Assembly (NCBI GenBank): GCA_018335585.1
Contig: JAGXRZ010000053.1
Location: forward strand, 89,189-124,091
Length of the DNA stretch: 34,903 nt
Origin: Selenomonadales bacterium
Lineage (GTDB): Bacteria; Bacillota; UBA994
Direction: 5' to 3'
The notes under the pieces were generated by a model that did no database searches, was not told the origin of the DNA, and worked only from the letters and a program-made list of their open reading frames with translations. Made by a program: the position numbers and the translations under genes. This document shows, in pieces, positions 17,505 through 25,949 of the stretch. Position 1 is the stretch's first letter. Each line of letters starts with the position of its first letter.

Positions 17505-18632
17505 ATGTTAAAGCGAATTCTGGCGGCGTTAGCGGTTGGCTTATTACTTCTACCGCTGGGCGTGGAAGCAACTACAGACCTCGAGGCTAGGCAGCGCGAA
17601 CGCCGTCAAGTGCAACAGCGCATGCAGGAAGCCGAACGGCGCGCCGCGGCAGCCGACCGGCAGGCAAGGAGCGTGCTCGGGGAACTGCAGACCATCGAGC
17701 GAAATATCGACCGCACTACGGCGGAGATACGCACGCTTGAGAGCAGGTTGCGCACCGCCGAGAGCGAGCTGCGGCGACTGACGCGGGAGCTAGACGACGC
17801 ATCGCGGCGTTTAGCGACGCGTAACGCACAGCTTGGCCTGCGCCTGCGAGCCTTGCATGAACGCGGCGCCGTGAGCTACCTGGAGGTGCTGTTCCAAGCC
17901 CGCAGTTTCGCCGACTTTATTAGCCGCTTTAGCCTGTTGCGGATGGTGATAAATCAGGATATCGCAATTTACCACGCAGTGCAAGAGGAACGTACCATCG
18001 TCGCCGAGCGCCGCGAAGAGGCCGAGGAGCGGCGCGCGGAAATTGCTTCGCTGCGCTCCGAAAAACAAGTACAACAGACTAGCCTGCAAAGCCGCGCCGC
18101 AAGTCGCACCGCTATTCTTAACAGCCTAAACCAGGACAAGCAGGCGGCGATTCGCGCTTACAACGAGCTCAACCGTCTAGCGGAAGAACTAGACCGCGTC
18201 ATCCGAGAGTTAGAGGCGCGTAACCGCGGCGTAGGCACAGGCACCTTTACTTGGCCTGTCCCGGGCAATACCCGCATTACCTCACCCTTTGGCTGGCGAG
18301 TACACCCTATCTTCCGCACGCGGGAGTTTCACAGCGGCATTGACATCGGGGCTCCTAGCGGACGCAACATCGTGGCTTCTGACGGGGGCACGGTGCTGTG
18401 GGCGGATTGGCTTGGCGGTTACGGCAGGACGGTTATCATCAGTCACGGCAACTTTTCCACCCTCTATGCCCATGCCAGCACCTTGTTGGTGGAGGAAGGG
18501 GACAAGGTGACCAAGGGCCAAGTAATAGCGCGTGTAGGCAGCACCGGGCACAGCACCGGACCGCACCTGCACTTTGAGGTGCGCAACCAAGCCGGTACGC
18601 GCCTAAACCCAAGCGACCACGTACGTCCCTAG
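17505..18632 (+). CDS. EnvC-like murein hydrolase with coiled coil and M23 (LytM) domain
   Basis: The 375-residue protein has a signal peptide (about 1-22), long coiled coils (about 25-120 and 160-240), and a C-terminal LytM/M23 domain (about 250-375). Unlike E. coli EnvC, whose LytM domain is degenerate, the zinc and catalytic residues are all present: H276 and D280 (HSGID) and H354/H356 (HLHFE). It may therefore cut peptidoglycan peptide bridges itself, controlled by FtsEX through the coiled coil, as in PcsB/CwlO-type systems. The ATG at 17505 follows TAGGAGGCG and begins 12 nt after ftsX. An earlier in-frame start inside ftsX is not credible. Confidence 0.93.
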   Translation: MLKRILAALAVGLLLLPLGVEATTDLEARQRERRQVQQRMQEAERRAAAADRQARSVLGELQTIERNIDRTTAEIRTLESRLRTAESELRRLTRELDDASRRLATRNAQLGLRLRALHERGAVSYLEVLFQARSFADFISRFSLLRMVINQDIAIYHAVQEERTIVAERREEAEERRAEIASLRSEKQVQQTSLQSRAASRTAILNSLNQDKQAAIRAYNELNRLAEELDRVIRELEARNRGVGTGTFTWPVPGNTRITSPFGWRVHPIFRTREFHSGIDIGAPSGRNIVASDGGTVLWADWLGGYGRTVIISHGNFSTLYAHASTLLVEEGDKVTKGQVIARVGSTGHSTGPHLHFEVRNQAGTRLNPSDHVRP

Positions 18633-18651
18633 AACAAAAGGGACGGTTCTT
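18633..18651. repeat. AAAAGGGACGG repeat core after the M23 gene
   Basis: AACAAAAGGGACGGTTCTT is a perfect inverted match to 9427-9445. It begins directly after the stop codon of the M23 gene, the same position relative to a gene end as copies 1 and 2. Confidence 0.85.
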
Positions 18652-18721
18652 CCTGGAAACTCTTCTTGGCGGCACCTCATGTAAAAGCCTTCCTATACAC
18701 ATGCGGTCTATTCCGCACTAG

Positions 18722-18730
18722 TGGTATAAT
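18722..18730 (+). promoter_or_regulatory. extended -10 promoter for the PDZ-uvrB genes
   Basis: TGGTATAAT is an extended -10 with a perfect TATAAT box 25 bp before the TTG start. No good -35 lies 17 bp upstream; instead there is a small inverted repeat, TGCGG-TCTATT-CCGCA (18702-18717), which could be a regulator site. Confidence 0.6.
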
Positions 18731-18755
18731 AGGCTAGACGGGAGGTGTCTCATTT

Positions 18756-19967
18756 TTGTTGCCGCTCGACGCCTTAGGGTTAGCTTACTTGCGTGCCTTG
18801 CCGCAGTTTCTAGTTACACCGCTCTTCTACGTCGTTCTCGCGCTGATAGTCTCCCAGTACATGCGCTCCGCACAGCTTGAGCGCAAGCTCTGGGGACGCC
18901 CGCGACTGCCGGTATGGAAGTTGCTTCTGCTGTCTTTGGTCTACGGTGTGGTAGGTGGTTTGCTCGGCAGCCTACTGCTTTTAGGAGTCGGTGTAGCACT
19001 GTCGGGAGGCTGGATGCTCTATGTCTGGATGGTAGCGTTAGCCTTGGCCTTTGTCTCGCAGAGGCTAATGTGCTTTGCCTACGCCGGAGGGATTGTGGCT
19101 CTAAGTTCGCTGCTCCTCGGTTGGCCGGAGCTTGACATCCCCGCGCTACTGGCCTTAGTTGCGCTGCTACACGCCGTGGAGAGCGTGCTAATGGTTCTAA
19201 GCGGTCACATTGGCGCAGTACCTGTCAGCGTTAAGAACTCGCTGGGGGAGATTGTGGGCGGCTTCAGCCTGCAGAAGTTCTGGCCGGTGCCTTTACTTGC
19301 CCTCGCCGTGATTCCCGGTGCCGTGCCGCCGGGGGTAGAAACGATTCCTATGCCTGACTGGTGGCCGCTCATTATGCCTGCTGGCATCGGGGCCGAATTT
19401 GGCTTGTGGATGATTCCGGTGGTAGCCGGCCTTGGCTACGGAGAACTCGCGATTACTACTTCACCTAAACAGCGCGCTCGACAATCGGCAGGGAAGCTGG
19501 CTCTCTTTAGCTTGATTCTCTTTCTCCTGGCGTGGCTGTCAACGCGCATGGCGTTATTCCTTTATGTAGGCGCTATTTTTGCGCCGCTCGGGCACGAGCT
19601 GTTAGTGTGGACGACAAATCGGCGAGAGATGCGGGGGAAGCCACTGTACGGCGGCACAGCCGCCGGCCTGCAGATCCTTGACGTGCTGCCGAGTTCGCCT
19701 GCCGCGCGAGCCGGTTTTAGTCAGGGCGACGTTATCCTCACGGCTGACGGCACGCCTATAGCCACGCCTGGGCAGCTCGACCTGTTGCAGAAATCGAGCG
19801 ACCGCGTGTTGCGCATTGAGACTACACGCGGAGCGCGCTACTTGCCAGCCGGGATTGGCTTTAAGGAGAGCGGTCTTATTCCTGTGCCTACGGTGGAAAC
19901 AGAGGCGTACTTGGAGACGCGTTTTGCGAGTCCGTTAGACTACTTGGCGCGGCTGTGGGGTAGGTAG
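18756..19967 (+). CDS. PDZ domain multi-pass membrane protein (MinJ-like)
   Basis: The 403-residue protein has about eight hydrophobic segments (about 15-280) and a C-terminal PDZ domain (about 295-370; [29 protein letters not shown]). Length, order of domains and position just before uvrB resemble Bacillus MinJ, which links DivIVA to the MinCD division inhibitor. No MinJ-specific residue was used, so the link is by architecture and context. The start is TTG 18756 (GGGAGGTG about 8 nt upstream); TTG 18759 is an alternative. It has its own promoter, separate from ftsEX. The stop is 2 nt before uvrB. Confidence 0.75.
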   Translation: MLPLDALGLAYLRALPQFLVTPLFYVVLALIVSQYMRSAQLERKLWGRPRLPVWKLLLLSLVYGVVGGLLGSLLLLGVGVALSGGWMLYVWMVALALAFVSQRLMCFAYAGGIVALSSLLLGWPELDIPALLALVALLHAVESVLMVLSGHIGAVPVSVKNSLGEIVGGFSLQKFWPVPLLALAVIPGAVPPGVETIPMPDWWPLIMPAGIGAEFGLWMIPVVAGLGYGELAITTSPKQRARQSAGKLALFSLILFLLAWLSTRMALFLYVGAIFAPLGHELLVWTTNRREMRGKPLYGGTAAGLQILDVLPSSPAARAGFSQGDVILTADGTPIATPGQLDLLQKSSDRVLRIETTRGARYLPAGIGFKESGLIPVPTVETEAYLETRFASPLDYLARLWGR

Positions 19968-19969
19968 CG

Positions 19970-21952
19970 ATGTTTAAGCTACATTCTGATTTTCGCCCCA
20001 CCGGCGATCAGCCGGAGGCCATTGCCGCTTTGAGTGCCGGCATTACGGCAGGAGACAGGGAACAGACGCTACTAGGTGTAACCGGCTCCGGCAAGACATT
20101 TACCGTGGCCAACGTCATCGCCGAGGTGAAGAAGCCAACGCTCGTGCTTGCGCACAACAAAACCCTAGCGGCCCAGCTGTGTGGGGAGTTTCGGCAGTTC
20201 TTCCCTGAAAACGCCGTAGAGTACTTTGTAAGCTACTACGACTACTACCAGCCGGAAGCGTACATCCCGCGCACCGACACATACATTGAAAAGGATGCCC
20301 AAATCAACGAGGAGATAGACAAACTGCGCCACTCCGCGACTACCGCCCTGCTCGAACGGCGGGACGTCATCATCGTCGCCAGCGTATCGTGCATCTACGG
20401 CCTCGGCAACCCGGCGGAATACGCGGAAAACTCGCTTTCCCTGCGGGTGGGCATGCGGCGAGAGCGAGACGATATCCTGCGCCGCCTCGTGCAGATGCAG
20501 TACGCGCGCAACGACATAGCCTTTGAACGCGGTACCTTTCGCGTGCGTGGGGATAGCCTAGAGATTATTCCGGTATCCGAAATGGACAGAGCGCTCAGAA
20601 TAGAGTTTTTTGGAGACGAAATCGAGCGCATCACCGAAATTGACACGCTGACAGGCGAAGTGAAGGGCAGGCGGCATCACGCAGCTATTTTCCCGGCGTC
20701 CCACTTTGTTACCAGCCGGGACAAGCTGTATGCGGCCATCGAGCGCATAGAGGCTGAGTTAACAGAGCGGTTAACCGAACTTCGCGCGCGGGACAAGCTG
20801 TTGGAGGCGCAGCGCCTAGAACAGCGTTGCCGCTATGACCTTGAGATGATGCGAGAGGTTGGTTTTTGCTCCGGCATAGAGAACTACTCGCGGCACCTTG
20901 AAGGTAGGGCAGCGGGTACGCCTCCCTTTACGCTACTGGATTACTTCCCCGCGGACTTTCTACTGGTGGTCGACGAGTCCCACGTCACCATCCCGCAAGT
21001 GCGCGGCATGTACGCGGGCGACCGTTCGCGCAAGGAGACACTAGTCGAACACGGTTTCCGTTTGCCTTCGGCTATGGACAATCGTCCCTTGACGTTTGCC
21101 GAGTTTAAAAAACGCGTGCCGCAGTTGCTCTATGTTTCGGCTACGCCTGCCGATTACGAGGTGTCGCAGAGCTCGCAGGTAGTCGAGCAGGTAATTCGCC
21201 CCACAGGGCTGCTTGACCCACAGATTTTGGTGCGGCGGACGCACGGTCAGATCGATGACTTATACGGTGAGATTAGAGAGCGCGTAGCGGCTAGCGACCG
21301 AGTGCTTGTCACCACGCTAACTAAGCGCATGGCAGAGGATCTCACGGATTACTTCAAGGAAATGGGCATAAGGGTGAGGTATTTGCACTCGGATGTGGAG
21401 ACGCTCGAGCGCATGGCCATCATCCGCGACTTGCGTCTAGGCGAGTTTGACGTGTTAGTCGGCATAAACCTCCTGCGCGAGGGCCTTGACTTGCCCGAGG
21501 TGTCGCTGGTGGCCATTCTAGACGCTGATAAAGAAGGTTTTCTCCGCTCCACGTCTTCGCTTATCCAGACTATAGGCAGGGCAGCGCGCAATGAGCGCGG
21601 CAAGGTGTTGATGTATGCCGACAAAGTGACCGACTCTATGCAGCGGGCCATAGACGAAACTAACCGCAGGCGCGTGAAGCAACAGGCCTATAACGAGGCC
21701 CACGGCATCACACCGCATACGGTCAAGAAGCGAGTGCACGATATTATAGAGGCTACCATTGGTGCAGCCCCGGCCATCTCGGCTAAGCTCTCGGCCGGAA
21801 ATCTCGGCGCGATGACGCACAAAGAGCGCGTTGACGTCATCGGTAGAATCCAGCGCGAAATGAAGCAGGCGGCTAAGGAGCTTAACTTCGAGCATGCGGC
21901 TATGCTGCGCGACCTGCTGATAGAGCTGAAGGCGGGGCATTCAACTAAGTAG
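19970..21952 (+). CDS. uvrB: excinuclease ABC subunit B
   Basis: UvrB is the helicase-like damage-verification subunit of nucleotide excision repair and loads UvrC. The 660-residue protein is complete: Walker A GVTGSGKT (36-43), the beta-hairpin region [38 protein letters not shown], and the C-terminal UVR motif that contacts UvrC (residues about 618-655). The ATG at 19970 follows GTAGGTAG. uvrA often follows in Bacillota but does not here; the downstream DNA is decayed. Confidence 0.98.
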   Translation: MFKLHSDFRPTGDQPEAIAALSAGITAGDREQTLLGVTGSGKTFTVANVIAEVKKPTLVLAHNKTLAAQLCGEFRQFFPENAVEYFVSYYDYYQPEAYIPRTDTYIEKDAQINEEIDKLRHSATTALLERRDVIIVASVSCIYGLGNPAEYAENSLSLRVGMRRERDDILRRLVQMQYARNDIAFERGTFRVRGDSLEIIPVSEMDRALRIEFFGDEIERITEIDTLTGEVKGRRHHAAIFPASHFVTSRDKLYAAIERIEAELTERLTELRARDKLLEAQRLEQRCRYDLEMMREVGFCSGIENYSRHLEGRAAGTPPFTLLDYFPADFLLVVDESHVTIPQVRGMYAGDRSRKETLVEHGFRLPSAMDNRPLTFAEFKKRVPQLLYVSATPADYEVSQSSQVVEQVIRPTGLLDPQILVRRTHGQIDDLYGEIRERVAASDRVLVTTLTKRMAEDLTDYFKEMGIRVRYLHSDVETLERMAIIRDLRLGEFDVLVGINLLREGLDLPEVSLVAILDADKEGFLRSTSSLIQTIGRAARNERGKVLMYADKVTDSMQRAIDETNRRRVKQQAYNEAHGITPHTVKKRVHDIIEATIGAAPAISAKLSAGNLGAMTHKERVDVIGRIQREMKQAAKELNFEHAAMLRDLLIELKAGHSTK

Positions 21953-22226
21953 GCACGTAGTAGGCACGCAAACAGGCACGAATGAGTAAATTTACATGAT
22001 TAATCTGCTAATTATTGCATTATCGGCGCTGTCGTGCTGAGCAAACTAAGGCGCGGCTTGGCAGCGCTGAGCATGGACGATATCCATGCGAAATATAGGC
22101 CATAAACAGCGTGTGGCGAGCTTAAGCGGGAATGGGCTGGGTTTTTCTTTAGATGCGGCGCGTGATAGACTCTTTTTAGTTGCCGGTTGCCTCGGACTGA
22201 CCGGCTAAAAGGAGTTACGGATATCT
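21953..22226. other. gap after uvrB with gene remains
   Basis: AGGCACG occurs three times at about 12-bp spacing just after uvrB (21952-21980). An ATG at 21996 reads MINLLIIALSALSC and stops; an overlapping frame from GTG 22034 reads LSKLRRGLAALSMDDIHAKYRP to a TAA at 22105. Together they look like one small membrane protein broken by a frameshift, but this is weak. GCCGGT (22182-22187) and ACCGGC (22200-22205) can pair just before the ribosome site of the next ORF. Confidence 0.35.
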
Positions 22227-22457
22227 ATGTGCGTCTGCAAAGAAGTGCTGGCCTCTGCTGCGGCCGAGCGCGAGCTAAAGTTTCTGCGGCCCGACAAACC
22301 GCGCTTGGTTCTAGGCAATGGTCGCTCACTGCTGTTTCAGGTGGTGTTTGTCACGGAAGGCGGCAGCGGGAGGGAAGTGACGTTGTGCTGCGACTGCTGT
22401 CACTCCAAATGGGTCGCCAAAATTAACGGTCGCTATGAGGTATCCGCTCTGCAGTAG
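22227..22457 (+). CDS. small Cys-rich protein of unknown function
   Basis: The 76-residue ORF was not recognised. It has an N-terminal MCVC and a CCDCCHSKW cluster near residues 54-62, which could bind a metal. The middle has alternating beta-like segments (PRLVLGNGRSLLFQVVFVTEG). AAAAGGAG lies 12 nt before the ATG, somewhat far, and a strong terminator follows 26 nt after the stop, so this is likely a real short transcription unit. There is no signal peptide or membrane helix. Confidence 0.55.
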   Translation: MCVCKEVLASAAAERELKFLRPDKPRLVLGNGRSLLFQVVFVTEGGSGREVTLCCDCCHSKWVAKINGRYEVSALQ

Positions 22458-22483
22458 ACATGTGCCGCGCATACGGTCAAAGC

Positions 22484-22513
22484 AAAACAGCCGCTACGAG
22501 CGGCTGTTTTTTT
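22484..22513 (+). terminator. strong intrinsic terminator
   Basis: Perfect 12-bp stem AAAACAGCCGCT / AGCGGCTGTTTT with the 3-nt loop ACG, followed by further T's to 22513. It ends the transcript of the small Cys-rich ORF. Because the arms end in A- and T-runs it would also work in the opposite direction, for hicB. Confidence 0.92.
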
Positions 22514-22531
22514 GCGATAAGGACGGTGCCG

Positions 22532-22618
22532 TCAGTGCCCTCCCAGGTAAGCGCTCTGCACAGCCGGGTTTGCTGCGATTTCACCGGCGTCGCCCGCTAA
22601 GGCAATGGTGCCCGTAAA
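22532..22618 (-). pseudogene. 3' relic of a branched-chain amino-acid ABC transporter ATPase (livF-like)
   Basis: Read on the minus strand, this stretch encodes TGTIALAGDAGEIAAN followed by PAVQSAYLGGH and a TGA at 22534-22532. The ending ..NPAV-x-x-AYLGG is the characteristic C-terminus of LivF-type ATPases. Upstream of it (above about 22620) the frame no longer resembles the family, and no Walker motifs are present. It is therefore a leftover of about 28 codons from a deleted gene. Confidence 0.6.
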
Positions 22619-22683
22619 CCGATACGGTCCCAGGAGTATGGGTGAATCTACGTGCGAGCATGGCAGGTAGGCCTAGAGCAACT

Positions 22684-22704
22684 CTACAAACTCAACTTGC
22701 TCAT
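22684..22704 (-). pseudogene. possible hicA start remnant
   Basis: ATG at 22704 overlaps the hicB stop (ATGA) and reads MSKLSL before a stop. HicA toxins often begin MSKLP.. and sit next to hicB, so this could be the first codons of a deleted toxin gene. Six residues are too few for certainty. Confidence 0.2.
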
Positions 22705-22907
22705 ACGGCCACCACGATGGCCTCAAAACGCTCTTCTGGGACAGGCAATCCGTCCTCCTCTAAAGCCGTAACGTATCCCTGGATGGCCTCTCTAATATTA
22801 AGAATGGCCTTTTCCTTTGTCTCCCCCTGACTGACGCAGCCGGGCAGGCTGGGGCACTCCACCACCCACCAGCCATCTTCCCCCGGGTATACAATAACCT
22901 GCCTCAT
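22701..22907 (-). CDS. hicB: HicB-family antitoxin-like protein, no toxin partner
   Basis: The 68-residue protein matches the HicB partial RNase-H-like fold: VIVYPGEDGWWVVECPSLPGCVSQGETKEKAILNIREAIQGYV, ending LEEDGLPVPEERFEAIVV. HicB neutralises the HicA mRNA interferase and often represses its own operon; short versions like this lack a separate DNA-binding domain. AAGGAGGGG lies 6 nt before the ATG and a strong promoter lies upstream. No hicA of about 60 residues is seen on either side, so it is either an orphan or what remains of a pair. A non-toxin role is possible. Confidence 0.85.
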   Translation of the reverse strand: MRQVIVYPGEDGWWVVECPSLPGCVSQGETKEKAILNIREAIQGYVTALEEDGLPVPEERFEAIVVAV

Positions 22908-22945
22908 GATGTTCCCCTCCTTGGCGTGTTGGGATTATCTTGTAT

Positions 22946-22974
22946 ATTGTAGCATGGGCATCAACACATGACAA
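22946..22974 (-). promoter_or_regulatory. sigma-A type promoter of hicB
   Basis: On the minus strand: TTGTCA (22974-22969), 17-bp spacer, TACAAT (22951-22946), with TGC directly before the -10 (extended -10). It lies 38 bp before the hicB start. Confidence 0.8.
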
Positions 22975-23029
22975 TGACAACTACTGCCTTGTCCAAGACC
23001 CAGATTTCGGGGGGCAGCGGGTGGCTAGC

Positions 23030-23905
23030 CTAGCGGCACACATTAGGGGCCACAAACGACAGCCAGATGCCTGTCTTGTCGTCGCTGACTTTAGCTCGCG
23101 GGAAGCGCAGACATGCACGGTCTTCTTGCTCTTGCTCTAGTAGCCATTGTGCGTAGCTGGCTAGCCCCATGAGCTGCACATGAGCAATTACCTCAGGTAT
23201 CCCTAGCCCATCCTCATGTTCGGTTCCCGGGAAAGCTAGGCCGTCAGTCATTAAGAGCAGGGCCTGAACACTTTCCCTGCGTATGCGCCGAGAGCAAATG
23301 AAACTCTCTGCTTCCGGTTGCCCGTTCAGTACGCCGTAGCCACCTTGGGTGTTTGCTAGCTGCCTGTTTGCTAAGAGCCCCTCGCGAATGAAGGCATGGC
23401 GTTCATTAGCACATGAAAACACGCGCTCGTTAGCTTCGCGGCATCGCTCCCGCGTGATGCGGCTGACGCCTACCAGCTGGTTTGGGGTCGCGAGGGTCAC
23501 GCTGCCATCGGCCTGCACCAGTGCTAACACTGCGTCGCCAATCTGTGCCACCTCTAGGTAGTCCGCATGCAATCGCACCGCCGCGACACAGGCTCCCCAC
23601 CGCTCCTCAGGACGCGATACATCTATGCCAGCCGCGGTCATAGCGGTTCGCAACTCGTCGTTCGCGAGCTTCAGCACGGCTACAAGAGGCAGGGGGTCAT
23701 TAGCCCCCTGCCCAGCATAGTGTCCTAGGACTTCGGTGACTAGGCGAGCGGCAGCTAAGCCGCCGCTTTCGCCATTAGGTCCGCAGTAAGGGACAAGTGA
23801 GGTGGCGCCATCTACTACAGCGTAAAGCCCTTGCTGCTCTACTAGCAGATAAGTGTCTTCGTTACTAGCGGAGCTGCCTTGTACATGGACGACAGTGGAG
23901 ACCAC
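23030..23905 (-). CDS. PP2C-family (PPM) serine/threonine phosphatase-like protein
   Basis: PPM phosphatases remove phosphate from Ser/Thr with two metal ions. The 291-residue protein keeps the metal-binding aspartates in order: NED (D17), VVDGATS (D32), MTDG (D221) and DDKTG (D275/D276). It has no signal peptide or membrane helix. The start is GTG 23905, which shares one base with the stop of the upstream solute-binding protein gene (TAGTG); no good ribosome site is visible, so reinitiation is likely. A longer reading would overlap the upstream gene by over 100 nt. Pairing with a solute-binding protein suggests signalling linked to nutrient or wall-fragment sensing; the target is unknown. 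Confidence 0.82.
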   Translation of the reverse strand: MVSTVVHVQGSSASNEDTYLLVEQQGLYAVVDGATSLVPYCGPNGESGGLAAARLVTEVLGHYAGQGANDPLPLVAVLKLANDELRTAMTAAGIDVSRPEERWGACVAAVRLHADYLEVAQIGDAVLALVQADGSVTLATPNQLVGVSRITRERCREANERVFSCANERHAFIREGLLANRQLANTQGGYGVLNGQPEAESFICSRRIRRESVQALLLMTDGLAFPGTEHEDGLGIPEVIAHVQLMGLASYAQWLLEQEQEDRACLRFPRAKVSDDKTGIWLSFVAPNVCR

Positions 23906-25875
23906 TAGGGGCGAATAAACCAAGCATCGAGCTCCTCGGCGCCAATGGGCGACCACACCACTCCGCCTATCCTGTTCGACACGGCGGAAACGGCACTGCG
24001 CTGGAACAGCCAAATCCAGGGCACTTCTCGATTGAGAATCACATCGAGCTCATGGTAGATGCGCCGGCGTTCCGCTACGTCGACCGTGGCCAAAGCGGCT
24101 TCGGACAGCCTGTCTACTTCGGCATTGCGGAACAAGCCGCGGTTAAAGCCCGGCACATGGCCGGCCGCATTACGCTCAGCTTGGGAAGAGTGGAAGAAGC
24201 GGAAGACGTCTGGGTCCGGCCCGGGAGCCCAGCCGGTGATCATCATGTCGAACTGCGTGCGTCGCGAACGTTCGCCTAGTACCGCCCATTCAATCGTCTC
24301 CCCGATGGCCTCGACACCAACCAGCCTCCAGTAGCTGATGAGCATGGTCATCACATCCATGCGCGAAACGTGACCAGACTGCACCAGTATGCCAAAGCTC
24401 AGGCGCTGGCCATCTTTCATGCGGACGCCGTCCCGACTTCCCGCTGGGACTCGCCAGCCGGCGGCATCAAGCATTTGCCGCGCTCTTACTACGCTGTGCG
24501 TGTATGGGTCTAGCCCTGTAGCGCCATGTGCCCATGAAGTAGAAACTTGTGCGCTGTGCAGAACGCGCCCGAACCCGTTTAGCACTGTATTGACCATAGC
24601 CTGCCGGTCGATGGCCGTAACTAGCGCCTGACGTACCGCACGGTCTCTTAGGATCGGGTGTTCGAGATTGACGGTAATCGAGTCAAAACCATGTACCATT
24701 ATCTCTCTGAACTGCGCGCGGTGAGAGTGGTTGCGCTTGACGAGCTCGATGGCGTCCGGCGAAATCGAAGCCAAAAAGTCGATGTCACCGACTTCCCAGG
24801 CGGCTTGGCGCACGGCGTCATCCTGGAAAGTGCGAACCACCACTCGTTCAATGTAGGGGCGCGGGTTCTGGAAAAACTGCGGATTGCGAACTAACTCCAC
24901 GAACTGGCCGGTAACCCAACGCACAAAACGGTACGGGCCGTTGCCGATGGGACTGCGGCTAAAGGCATGGCCGCGCAGTTCGCGTACCGGAACGTTGCCT
25001 AGCAGATGGTGAGGCAATAGCCCCAAGCCAATGCGGAAGAGGAAGCTCGCGTCAACTTGCCGCATGCGGAAATCGACGGTGTGGTCGTTCACCACCACGA
25101 TTTCCTGCACATGCTGCACCACGGCGCGGCGTGGGCCGTCGTAATCGGCATGGGCGATGGTGTCAAAAGTGAACTTGACATCACGAGCGGTGACAGGCAC
25201 GTCATCCTGCCACCTAGCACGCGGGTTAAGCCAAAAGCGCCACGTAAGGGTCGCCTGGTCCCATTGCCAACGGTCGGCAATGGCGTTCATCGGCAAGCTC
25301 TCGACGTTCATGCGCACGAGGCCCCAGTTAGTGCGGCCGTGGATAAAGGCTGAGCCTGTGTCGGTCGACATAATGGGGTTTAGGATGATTGGGTCGGCTG
25401 TAGCACCAAAAGTAATCGTACCGCCTAGCGGTGGTGTGATGTAGGGAGTGTGGTTTATGCCAATCGTAACCCGGCCGTCCCAAGTAACTTCGGCCCCGAG
25501 CGCTTCTGCGACAAACCGCAGTGGTACTAAGGTGCGCCCGTTCACGATTCCCGGGGCGACATCTAGTGTGCGCGAGGGCCCGTTGACCCAAGCCGTACGG
25601 CTGCCGATGACTAGCACAATCGCTGACTCGCGGCGATAGGCGGTAACTGTGCGGGTAGCCTCGTCCCAGTGTACCGTCGCCCCTAGCGCCTCGAAGATGG
25701 CCCGCATCGGCACAAGTGCGCGGCCTTGCTCAATAACGGGGGGGACATCGAATTGCAGTGGCGCATTGTTGATGAGCACGCGCCAGGGGGTTGTTGCCTG
25801 TGCAGTGAAGTCGACAGCCGTCATCGTCGCTACCAAGGCGAGGATGAGAGTGGTGGCCAGCAGCCTCATTTTCAC
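23905..25875 (-). CDS. secreted family-5 solute-binding protein with N-terminal copper-amine-oxidase-N repeats
   Basis: The 656-residue protein starts with a signal peptide (about 1-28). Two copper amine oxidase-like N-terminal (stalk) repeats follow (about 31-140; each with a GRTLVPLRFVAEALGAEVTWD-like core). A full SBP family-5 (oligopeptide/dipeptide/nickel) domain occupies about 150-655 (GGTITFGATADPIILNP, VTARDVKFTFD, PIGNGPYRFVRW, RQALVTAIDRQ, YHELDVILNREVPWIWLF). There is no lipobox cysteine, so it is not a lipoprotein; the stalk repeats may hold it in the wall. GTG 25875 is preferred (AAGGAG upstream); ATG 25869 is possible. Ligand is unknown; muropeptides are a reasonable guess because anmK is divergent. 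No permease genes are in the window. Confidence 0.88.
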   Translation of the reverse strand: MKMRLLATTLILALVATMTAVDFTAQATTPWRVLINNAPLQFDVPPVIEQGRALVPMRAIFEALGATVHWDEATRTVTAYRRESAIVLVIGSRTAWVNGPSRTLDVAPGIVNGRTLVPLRFVAEALGAEVTWDGRVTIGINHTPYITPPLGGTITFGATADPIILNPIMSTDTGSAFIHGRTNWGLVRMNVESLPMNAIADRWQWDQATLTWRFWLNPRARWQDDVPVTARDVKFTFDTIAHADYDGPRRAVVQHVQEIVVVNDHTVDFRMRQVDASFLFRIGLGLLPHHLLGNVPVRELRGHAFSRSPIGNGPYRFVRWVTGQFVELVRNPQFFQNPRPYIERVVVRTFQDDAVRQAAWEVGDIDFLASISPDAIELVKRNHSHRAQFREIMVHGFDSITVNLEHPILRDRAVRQALVTAIDRQAMVNTVLNGFGRVLHSAQVSTSWAHGATGLDPYTHSVVRARQMLDAAGWRVPAGSRDGVRMKDGQRLSFGILVQSGHVSRMDVMTMLISYWRLVGVEAIGETIEWAVLGERSRRTQFDMMITGWAPGPDPDVFRFFHSSQAERNAAGHVPGFNRGLFRNAEVDRLSEAALATVDVAERRRIYHELDVILNREVPWIWLFQRSAVSAVSNRIGGVVWSPIGAEELDAWFIRP

Positions 25876-25902
25876 AATAGACACGCTCCTTCTTAATTTT
25901 GT

Positions 25903-25908
25903 TATGAT
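25903..25908 (+). promoter_or_regulatory. candidate -10 box for anmK
   Basis: TATGAT lies 41 bp before the anmK ATG. The only -35 candidate, TAGACA (25878-25883), has a long 19-bp spacer, so the call is weak. The 74-bp gap must also hold the divergent promoter of the solute-binding gene. Confidence 0.3.
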
Positions 25909-25949
25909 AGAGTCAAAGACTAGCATGCGGCGACTAGGAGGGCTCTTAA

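Noticed and set aside
22798-22980. Minus-strand frame overlapping hicB
   Set aside because: It covers the promoter, ribosome site and part of hicB in another frame; HicB similarity fixes the true frame.
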